DNA of 7,788 nt from JAPXSY01 sp034003585 (GTDB lineage: Bacteria; Verrucomicrobiota; Kiritimatiellia; RFP12; UBA1067). The notes beneath the pieces were generated by a model that was given only the letters and a program-made list of their open reading frames with translations, searched no databases and was not told where the DNA came from. The stretch spans positions 1 to 7,788 of the forward strand of contig JAVEYH010000145.1 in assembly GCA_034003585.1 (NCBI GenBank). Reading direction: 5' to 3'. A program made the translations under genes and the position numbers. Every line of letters begins with the position of its first letter. Positions within the stretch are counted from its first letter, which is position 1. This document shows positions 1-5,683 of this stretch, piece after piece.

Positions 1-138
1 AAGATTCAGAAGAAAAAACTGTATACGCATGTTCCGCATGTGTTATTTTCCTAACGGGTTAGAGCTTCAGAATTAGTGCTTTCCGGGTGAGGAGGGAACG
101 CAGGGTAGTCACTGTGTTGTGCTACGGAGGGTAATGCG
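1..138 (+). promoter_or_regulatory. Noncoding leader, probable promoter region of the operon
   Basis: No convincing gene lies here. The first half (about 1-80) is much richer in A and T than the rest of the window, as expected for a promoter region. It contains the direct repeat CGCATGT at 26-32 and 35-41 (9-base period) and the palindrome CTAAC-GG-GTTAG at 51-62, either of which could be an operator. I could not pick out a convincing -35/-10 pair: TATTTT at 44-49 is a possible -10, but the matching -35 position reads GTATAC, a poor match. The following gene's ribosome binding site GGAGG is at 126-130. Calling this the promoter is an inference from composition and from its place ahead of the first of four co-directional genes. 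Confidence 0.35.
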
Positions 139-1776
139 ATGAAGACAGGGACGTGTGTGGCGACGGTTGTCTTGTCGATCATGGCGGTGATGGCGGACGA
201 AAAGGAGTGGACCCCATTCGAAGCCACCGGCACGGTGTTTCAGGCTGGAGGGAACTGGTTGCCCGAGGGCGTGCCGGGGGCGGAGGACACCGCGCGTTTC
301 ACGACCGCGGGAAGCTATCCGGTGGTGTTCACCGGGAGTGCCGTGAACACCAACGTCATCGCCGGCTCCTCCGACGGCACCGAGGCGATCTTTGACCTGG
401 CAGGCAACAGTTGGCAGATCGGGATACTTTCCTTCCAAAACAGCGCCGTCGCGCGTTTCAACGGCGGCGCGCTACAGGTCGGAGCGCAGGTCACCACGCT
501 GGGAACCGGGCGGCGATTGATTCTGGAGGGTGGCGCGGCCTCTTTCTTGGGCGGCTTATCGATTGCGAGCGGCGGGGCGCTGGATATCCGCGGCGGTGAG
601 CATGCGTGCGCCGGACTGAGCCTGATCAATCCGTGTGAGGAGGGGTTCTCCCTGCGGATGACGGCCGGTTCGTTCGTGATGGACTCGGCGGCGACGCTGA
701 ATCTGAATCTCCATTCGCGCCTGATTTTGCAGGGCGGTTTTTTCATGACGTCAAGCTCTCGGAATGACGTGTACGGCGACACGGTTATCGAGGTTCAGTC
801 GAACGCCACGTTCGTTTCCCAAGCGTCGTTTATCTTTGCGCGGACCTCACGCAACACCGCCGCACTGAACATCCTGGGAGGCACGGTGACCAATCAGCAG
901 GGGATGGTGTTTACGGCACCCACCTCCGGCGGCAGAATCTGTTCCACCGGCATCGTCAATCTGGTCGACGGGCTGTACGTCGTTCCGACGGGAAAGTCTC
1001 TCTACATCGGCAGCACCGGCTCCTATCACGGCACCAATTGTCTCGCCGTCCTGCGTCAGTCCGGGGGGCGCGCCGAGGTGAGCGGGGGTTCGGGAAACAT
1101 CTACGTCGGGTATTATTGGGCGACGCAAGGGGTGATTGACATGACCGGCGGTTCCGCATGGTACGGGGGGAACATCCAGGTGGGCGGGTCCTCTACCGCG
1201 ACCGGCGTGGTGCAGGTGGCGGGCGGTACGTTGGCCGCGGCGGCCTCAGTGCAGTTGGGGAGGGCTGCGGAAGGGAGCGGTTTTCTTTTTCACTGCGGCG
1301 GCGATCTCTCCATCAGCAACAAACTGACGGTGGGGACTGTGGAAGATTCCTATGGATGCCTGATCGCGGCCGCGCCGACGCCGCTCTATGTGAAGAACGA
1401 ACTGGAGGTGGGATACGGTGTGGAAAGCACGGCGGAGTTGATCGTGCGGTCTAACGCGGTCTGCACGGCGGGCAGCATTCAGGTGTACAACAAGGGTGTG
1501 CCGCCGCGGATCCGGTTTGAGGCGTGCGGGGAAGGGTTGGGAATGTTGGTTGCGCGGGGGAACCTGTCGATCGCGTCCGGCGCGAAACTCGAAGTGGATG
1601 TGACCGGCTACCGGGGCAGTGATGTTTGGATAAAACTCATCGACTGCGGCGGCTCGCGCACAGGGACGTTCGCCGCGGAGGATATCACGGTCACGGGGTA
1701 CGGGTTCGTGCGGCAGGATGTGGATCAGGGCATCTGGCTGTTCCGGCCGCGCGGGACGTTTATCAGCGTGCTGTAG
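139..1776 (+). CDS. Secreted beta-solenoid protein, autotransporter-repeat-like
   Basis: This is a 545-residue protein of unknown function. The ATG at 139 is chosen because GGAGG (126-130) sits 8 bases upstream and the first 19 residues form a signal peptide: Lys2, a hydrophobic core, then a small-residue cleavage site VMA before DEKEW. Residues 31-54 carry GGNW (37-40) followed by GVPGAEDTARF, the kind of N-terminal motif seen in PVC-group proteins with autotransporter-associated beta-strand repeats. The rest is Gly/Ser/Thr/Val-rich with loosely repeated units of the form 'GG, about 10 residues, VG' and turns such as MTGGS, QVAGGT and IYVGYY, typical of a stacked beta-solenoid. The end (LEVDVTGY...PRGTFISVL) resembles the closing strands of such repeat domains. 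No outer-membrane barrel, PEP-CTERM anchor, LPxTG motif or catalytic motif is visible. It heads a run of three secreted glycoside hydrolases, so a role in surface attachment or sugar contact is possible but unproven. Confidence 0.8.
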   Translation: MKTGTCVATVVLSIMAVMADEKEWTPFEATGTVFQAGGNWLPEGVPGAEDTARFTTAGSYPVVFTGSAVNTNVIAGSSDGTEAIFDLAGNSWQIGILSFQNSAVARFNGGALQVGAQVTTLGTGRRLILEGGAASFLGGLSIASGGALDIRGGEHACAGLSLINPCEEGFSLRMTAGSFVMDSAATLNLNLHSRLILQGGFFMTSSSRNDVYGDTVIEVQSNATFVSQASFIFARTSRNTAALNILGGTVTNQQGMVFTAPTSGGRICSTGIVNLVDGLYVVPTGKSLYIGSTGSYHGTNCLAVLRQSGGRAEVSGGSGNIYVGYYWATQGVIDMTGGSAWYGGNIQVGGSSTATGVVQVAGGTLAAAASVQLGRAAEGSGFLFHCGGDLSISNKLTVGTVEDSYGCLIAAAPTPLYVKNELEVGYGVESTAELIVRSNAVCTAGSIQVYNKGVPPRIRFEACGEGLGMLVARGNLSIASGAKLEVDVTGYRGSDVWIKLIDCGGSRTGTFAAEDITVTGYGFVRQDVDQGIWLFRPRGTFISVL

Positions 1777-1778
1777 CG

Positions 1779-1808
1779 GCAAAACCGGTGGCAGGGGCCA
1801 GGTTTCGC
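1779..1808 (+). other. Bulged intercistronic hairpin after the first gene
   Basis: Starting three bases after the stop codon, AAACC (1782-1786) pairs with GGTTT (1801-1805), and TGGC (1789-1792) pairs with GCCA (1797-1800) around an AGGG loop. The GG at 1787-1788 bulges out, and GC (1779-1780) can close the base with GC (1807-1808) past an A/C mismatch. No T-run follows, so it is not a standard rho-independent terminator. It may protect a 3' end or cause partial termination between the first and second genes. The pairing is seen in the sequence; the role is inferred. Confidence 0.4.
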
Positions 1809-1819
1809 ACAGTGGCGCG

Positions 1820-1850
1820 GAGCCGCCGGGGAACCACACGGTTCGGTGTG
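1820..1850 (+). other. Two overlapping, mutually exclusive stems in the leader of the GH141-like gene
   Basis: Stem A pairs GAGCCG (1820-1825) with CGGTTC (1839-1844), with one G-U pair; its loop contains GG-GGAA-CC, a possible GNRA tetraloop. Stem B pairs CACAC (1835-1839) with GTGTG (1846-1850). They share bases, so only one can form fully. The region lies just upstream of the GGGAGG ribosome binding site at 1861-1866. Stem A has the base-pair pattern and AGC triad of the foot of group II intron domain V, but it is about 9 bases short and no reverse transcriptase is nearby, so a simple leader structure or chance is more likely. Confidence 0.25.
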
Positions 1851-1873
1851 ACGGGGGAAAGGGAGGAAACGGG

Positions 1874-4051
1874 ATGCGTGTGATGGCGGCGATGGTGTGG
1901 GGTGCGGTCTGTTTGGCGGGCGCGGCCTGTGCGTTGGGAGAGGTTGTGTTTTATGTCGCGCCCGGAGGGAAAGAAGGACAGGACGGGAGCGCGGCCGCGC
2001 CGTTTGCGACCTTGGAACAGGCTCGCGACGCGATTCGGGCGCTGAAAAAAGAGAAGGGGCTGCCGAACGGGGGCGTAACGGTTTGGTTGCGCGGGGGCGA
2101 GTATGAATTGAGGACCCCGCTGGTGCTGACGCCCGAGGATTCGGGCGAGCCGGGCAAACCGATCCGGTATGCCGCCTGCCGGGGAGAGCGTCCCGTGCTG
2201 TTCGGCGGCAGACGCGTCACCGGGTTTGCGCGACAGGCGGGCGGCGTTTGGGAGGCAACGGTTCCGGGGCTCAAGGCATGGGGTCGGGGATCCCGGTCAA
2301 TCTATGTGGATGGGCAGCGCTATGGGGTGGCCCGTTCTCCCAATCAGGGGTATTACGAGATGGAGGGGCCGCTGGCGGATGCCGATTCGCCGGAATCCGG
2401 ACCGGATGCCGGAAAATCGAAATCGGCTTTTGTGGCGCCGGAAAACGCATTGCGGGCCTGGCCGGAGATCGGGGAGGTCAATATCAAAGTCTGGGGCCGC
2501 TGGTGGACCGCGCTGCACCGCCTTCAATCGGTTGATCCCGTCTCCCGGCATGTCCGGCTGACCGGCCCATCCTGTTGGACGCTGCCGTTCCGGCACCGGA
2601 AGAAAACGCCGTTCCTCGTTGAGAACCACCCCGGGGCACTGGACGCGCCAGGCGAGTGGCAGGCGGACCGGAAGCGCGATGCCCTCGGGATCGTTCCCCT
2701 GCCCGGGGTCGATCTTTCCCGCGCGCGGGTGGAGGTCCCGGTGACCGATCAACTGCTGGTGCTGGCGGGAGACCCCTCCAATGCGTGTCCTGTGGCGAAC
2801 ATTGTTTTTCGCGGGCTTACCTTCCGGTGTTCGGGCTGGACGCTGCCGCCCGGGGGAGGGCAGGAAGGGTCGCAGGCAGCGGTGAACATCGGCGCGGTGA
2901 TCGAGGCGTTCGCCGCGCGCGACTGTCTGTTTGACCGCTGCGAAGTGACGCAGACGGACACCTTCGCTATCTGGTTGCGGAGCGGGAGCCGCGGCTGCGT
3001 GATCCGTCAGTGCCATATCCACGACTTGGGCGCGGGGGGCGTGAAAATCGGAGAGGCGCAAAAAGACGCCGGACAGGGGGCGGAGCCGTTCCGGGTGGCC
3101 GGCAACGCGGTCGAGAATTGTTTCATCCACCATGCCGGGCATGTCCACGGTGCGGGCGGCATCGGGGTCTGGATCGGCGCGAGTTCCGGTAACACCGTGG
3201 CCCACAATGAGATTTGCGACCTGTGGTACACGGGGGTCTCCGTGGGATGGCAGTGGGGCGCGCGCCTCAATGATACCCGCGACAACCGGGTGGTCTCGAA
3301 CCGGATCCACCATGTGATGCAGCGGCTGGAGGATGGCGGAGGCATCTACTGCCTCGGTTTTCAGCCCGGGACGGTTCTCGCGAACAACATCATCCACGAC
3401 AGCGGCTGGGACGGCGGTCCGGCGCACTGCCGCGGGATCTATCTCGATGAGGGGTGCGTGGGGTATCTGGTGGAGAACAATTTGGTTTACGACACGCAGG
3501 ATGCGGCTTTGCGCATGCAGATCGGCACGGGGTGCAACACGTTTATCAATAACATTCTCGCTTTCACGCGGGTGTATGCGGTGGATATGGATGTGGCGCG
3601 CTCCTGCGTGTTCATCAACAACATCGTTTATCTGGATCGCGGGCGTCTGTACAAATTCGAGAAATGGCCGCACTACGAGAAGTACATCTCCAAGAACCTC
3701 TACTGGAGGACGGATGGCGAGCCGTTTCTGTTTGCCGGACAATCTTTTGAAACGTGGCGCGGGAACCGGCAGACCCCCTTCAGCTATTTCAAGGGCGGGG
3801 CCATGGATTCGGGTTCGGCGCTGGCGGATCCGAAATTCGAGGATGCGGAGAAACGGGATTTTCGTCTGCGTCCCGATTCTCCCGCCTTCGCGTTGGGTTT
3901 CAAGCCGATCGACCTGGAGGCGGTGGGGTTGAGGGGCGAAGAGGAGTGGCGCACGCTGCCGCGGCGGGCACGGGTACGGATCGCACAGGATGACGACAAG
4001 GTTGCGGTTGGCAACAGCGCGTTGCCCGCGAATGCGGCGACGTCGGATTGA
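1874..4051 (+). CDS. Secreted right-handed beta-helix glycoside hydrolase, GH141-like
   Basis: The predicted product has 725 residues. The ATG at 1874 is preferred over an in-frame ATG at 1718 because GGGAGG (1861-1866) is 7 bases upstream, a signal peptide begins exactly there (hydrophobic core ending ACALG before EVVFY), and the earlier start would overlap the first gene. The mature N-terminus has the APGG...DGS..APFATLEQARDAIR motif of polysaccharide-active beta-helix proteins, then LRGGEYEL and PEDSGEPGKP. Further blocks are DAPGEW (257-262), GLTF (314-317), parallel beta-helix coils over roughly 330-600 rich in 'NxI/V' turns, HNEICD (444-449) running into VGWQWG (457-462), DGGGIY (Asp487) and GIYLDEG (Asp525, Glu526). 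The closing DFRLRPDSPAFALGF block is typical of the family. Characterised GH141 members include an alpha-L-fucosidase from pectin (RG-II) degradation and a xylanase. Asp487 and Asp525 are my candidates for the catalytic pair, from their position in the most conserved coils. GH120 or an uncharacterised beta-helix family is the main alternative. Confidence 0.85.
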   Translation: MRVMAAMVWGAVCLAGAACALGEVVFYVAPGGKEGQDGSAAAPFATLEQARDAIRALKKEKGLPNGGVTVWLRGGEYELRTPLVLTPEDSGEPGKPIRYAACRGERPVLFGGRRVTGFARQAGGVWEATVPGLKAWGRGSRSIYVDGQRYGVARSPNQGYYEMEGPLADADSPESGPDAGKSKSAFVAPENALRAWPEIGEVNIKVWGRWWTALHRLQSVDPVSRHVRLTGPSCWTLPFRHRKKTPFLVENHPGALDAPGEWQADRKRDALGIVPLPGVDLSRARVEVPVTDQLLVLAGDPSNACPVANIVFRGLTFRCSGWTLPPGGGQEGSQAAVNIGAVIEAFAARDCLFDRCEVTQTDTFAIWLRSGSRGCVIRQCHIHDLGAGGVKIGEAQKDAGQGAEPFRVAGNAVENCFIHHAGHVHGAGGIGVWIGASSGNTVAHNEICDLWYTGVSVGWQWGARLNDTRDNRVVSNRIHHVMQRLEDGGGIYCLGFQPGTVLANNIIHDSGWDGGPAHCRGIYLDEGCVGYLVENNLVYDTQDAALRMQIGTGCNTFINNILAFTRVYAVDMDVARSCVFINNIVYLDRGRLYKFEKWPHYEKYISKNLYWRTDGEPFLFAGQSFETWRGNRQTPFSYFKGGAMDSGSALADPKFEDAEKRDFRLRPDSPAFALGFKPIDLEAVGLRGEEEWRTLPRRARVRIAQDDDKVAVGNSALPANAATSD

Positions 4052-4070
4052 GGCGGGGGGGATGCCGTAC

Positions 4071-4128
4071 CCTTGTCTTTAAGTTGACAGGATGACATGA
4101 TTTTCATGGCGGAAGAGAAAGGACAAGG
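4071..4128 (+). promoter_or_regulatory. Possible RBS-covering RNA hairpin ahead of the GH39-like gene
   Basis: CCTTGTC (4071-4077) pairs perfectly with GACAAGG (4122-4128). After a single bulged G (4121), TTT (4078-4080) pairs with AAA (4118-4120). The 3' arm contains AAAGGA (4118-4123), the best ribosome binding site for the gene starting at 4132, 8 bases before its ATG. Inside the loop is a smaller hairpin, CATGA (4096-4100) with TCATG (4104-4108). If the outer stem forms, it would hide the ribosome binding site. The pairing is visible; control of translation by it is an inference. Confidence 0.35.
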
Positions 4129-4131
4129 AAA

Positions 4132-5583
4132 ATGAGACAAGGTTTCGTTCCAAGCCGGAGAGGGGTTGCGTCGGCGTTTTTGTGTTCCTGGAGTCTGTGG
4201 GTTGGGGCCGGGCCCGCAATCGACACGTCGCCGGATCGCGCGAATACCCCGTTGAATCCCGGGTTGGAGCGGATCGGCACGATCCGTCCGCGCGCGGCGG
4301 ACCAAATCCCGGGTTCGAACTGGACGCTGGGCTGTGAGACACTGGACCGCGATTTCGCGGTCTGGGATGAGTATAAGGAGTACCTTGTGCCGCTGGGCAT
4401 CAAGACCATCCGGTTGCAGTCGGGGTGGGCCAAGACCGAGAAGGTCAGGGGGGTGTATGATTTCGCCTGGCTCGACGCGATTATCGATGACGCGCGCGCC
4501 CGCGGGCTGAACATCCTGCTGGAAACCGGTTACGGCAACCCGATTTACACCGGCGGCGGCGGATTCGATCTGGCGGGCGGGTTTCCGACCTCCGGGGAGG
4601 GGCTTGCGGCATGGGACCGTTGGGTGGAGGCCATGGCCAAACGCTACAAGGGTAAGGTGCGCGATTGGGCCATGTGGAATGAGCCGGACATCAACAAGCG
4701 GCACAAGCCGGAGGACATCGCGGCATTCAATATCCGCACGGCCGAGATCATCAGGCGGGTCATTCCGGATTCGCGGATCGCCGGTCTTTCTTTAGCCAGT
4801 TCGAGTCCGAAACTGCTGAAATCGTGTCTGCAGGCCCTGGCGGAAAAGGGCAAGGCGGACCTCTTCCACTGGTTCATCTATCACGGCTACGAATACAATC
4901 CCGACACCTCGTATCCGAAAGTGGAGGAGCTGAAAGCCACCCTCGCGAACTATTCGTCCCGGGCGCGGATGCGCCAGGGGGAGAACGGCTGCCCGTCGGA
5001 GGTCACGACGCGCTTTGCGCTGTCCAAACACCCCTGGACGGAGGTCAGCCAGGCCAAGTGGGATCTGCGGCGCATGCTGGGCGACCTCGGGCATGATGTG
5101 GAGTCGGCTGTGTTCACGATCTGCGATTTCAACCACAAGGGGCGGGAGATCAATCGCAAGGGGCTGTTGCACGCCACGGAGGACAAACGGGTGGATGGCA
5201 TCAAGCTGGCCTACTATGCCGTGCAGAACACGGTGGCGGTGTTTGACAGCGCCCTGGCGCGCGTGACCGGGCCGGTCGTCAGTGTCATGTCCGAAAGACC
5301 CGGCGCGTGTTTCGCCTACCGGCATGCCGCGACCGGCGCGGCGCTGGTGGTGCTGTGGGACCGTTCCGCCACGCCGGACGACGCCTTCGTGACGCGCCCG
5401 GTGCAGGTGACGGTCAAAGGGCTGACGTTCCGGGAGCCGGTCTGGGTCGATCTGGTCTCCGGGCGCATCTACGCCTGGCCGAAGGACCGCACTTTGCGCG
5501 TGGGGGAGTTCACCCTTTTCCGGGACGTGCCGTTCTATGACGCGCCGGTGCTGATCGCGGAAAAGGATACGGTCATCCGGTAA
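4132..5583 (+). CDS. Secreted clan GH-A glycoside hydrolase, GH39-like
   Basis: The 483-residue product is a retaining-type (beta/alpha)8-barrel glycoside hydrolase. The ATG at 4132 follows AAAGGA by 8 bases and begins a signal peptide (basic MRQGFVPSRR, a hydrophobic stretch, and a likely cut near GAGPA). Barrel hallmarks follow in order: RLQSGWAKTEK from Arg94 (strand 2 region), LLETGYGNPIY, then WNEPD with Glu184 as predicted acid/base at the end of strand 4, YHGY (250-253), and QGENGCPSE with Glu284 as predicted nucleophile at the end of strand 7. The roughly 100-residue gap between the two Glu residues suits clan GH-A. From about residue 370 a short beta-sandwich closes the protein, as in GH39 enzymes. 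GH39 includes beta-xylosidases and alpha-L-iduronidases, but this sequence is from a diverged GH39-like/cellulase-like group whose substrate I cannot name. It sits 80 bases after the GH141-like gene, consistent with a shared transcript. Confidence 0.85.
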   Translation: MRQGFVPSRRGVASAFLCSWSLWVGAGPAIDTSPDRANTPLNPGLERIGTIRPRAADQIPGSNWTLGCETLDRDFAVWDEYKEYLVPLGIKTIRLQSGWAKTEKVRGVYDFAWLDAIIDDARARGLNILLETGYGNPIYTGGGGFDLAGGFPTSGEGLAAWDRWVEAMAKRYKGKVRDWAMWNEPDINKRHKPEDIAAFNIRTAEIIRRVIPDSRIAGLSLASSSPKLLKSCLQALAEKGKADLFHWFIYHGYEYNPDTSYPKVEELKATLANYSSRARMRQGENGCPSEVTTRFALSKHPWTEVSQAKWDLRRMLGDLGHDVESAVFTICDFNHKGREINRKGLLHATEDKRVDGIKLAYYAVQNTVAVFDSALARVTGPVVSVMSERPGACFAYRHAATGAALVVLWDRSATPDDAFVTRPVQVTVKGLTFREPVWVDLVSGRIYAWPKDRTLRVGEFTLFRDVPFYDAPVLIAEKDTVIR

Positions 5584-5622
5584 CGCCTGCGGGATTTGAG
5601 CGTTCCGGAAACGTCGGTTGGT

Positions 5623-5649
5623 TTCGGCCGCATCCGGAGTGCGGCCGAA
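5623..5649 (+). other. Perfect 10-bp intercistronic hairpin before the GH115-like gene
   Basis: TTCGGCCGCA (5623-5632) is the exact reverse complement of TGCGGCCGAA (5640-5649), separated by the 7-base loop TCCGGAG. This GC-rich stem would be very stable in RNA. It lies 40 bases after the stop codon of the GH39-like gene and 34 bases before the next start. No T-run follows (the next bases are CGTCTCTCCC), so an intrinsic terminator of the usual kind is not supported. A transcript-stabilising or processing element, a T-less terminator or a protein-binding site are the options. Confidence 0.5.
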
Positions 5650-5683
5650 CGTCTCTCCCGATGCGTCAAGAAGGAGGTCAAGG

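Noticed and set aside
5..72. TTCAGAA repeated at 5-11 and 66-72
   Set aside because: A 7-base word twice in an AT-rich leader is expected by chance, and there is no regular spacing or symmetry.
1718..1873. N-terminal extension of the GH141-like gene to an in-frame ATG at 1718
   Set aside because: It would overlap the first gene, lacks the ribosome binding site, and places 52 non-hydrophobic residues before a clear signal peptide that starts at 1874.
2297..3742. Long minus-strand open frame opposite the GH141-like gene
   Set aside because: Its translation is rich in Arg, Pro and His with no recognisable domain, and it lies wholly opposite a strongly supported gene. High GC codon use leaves such antisense frames open.
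4084..4112. TTGACA at 4084-4089 as a -35 promoter element for the GH39-like gene
   Set aside because: The sequence 16-18 bases downstream (around ATGGCGG) does not resemble a -10 element, so a full promoter is not supported.
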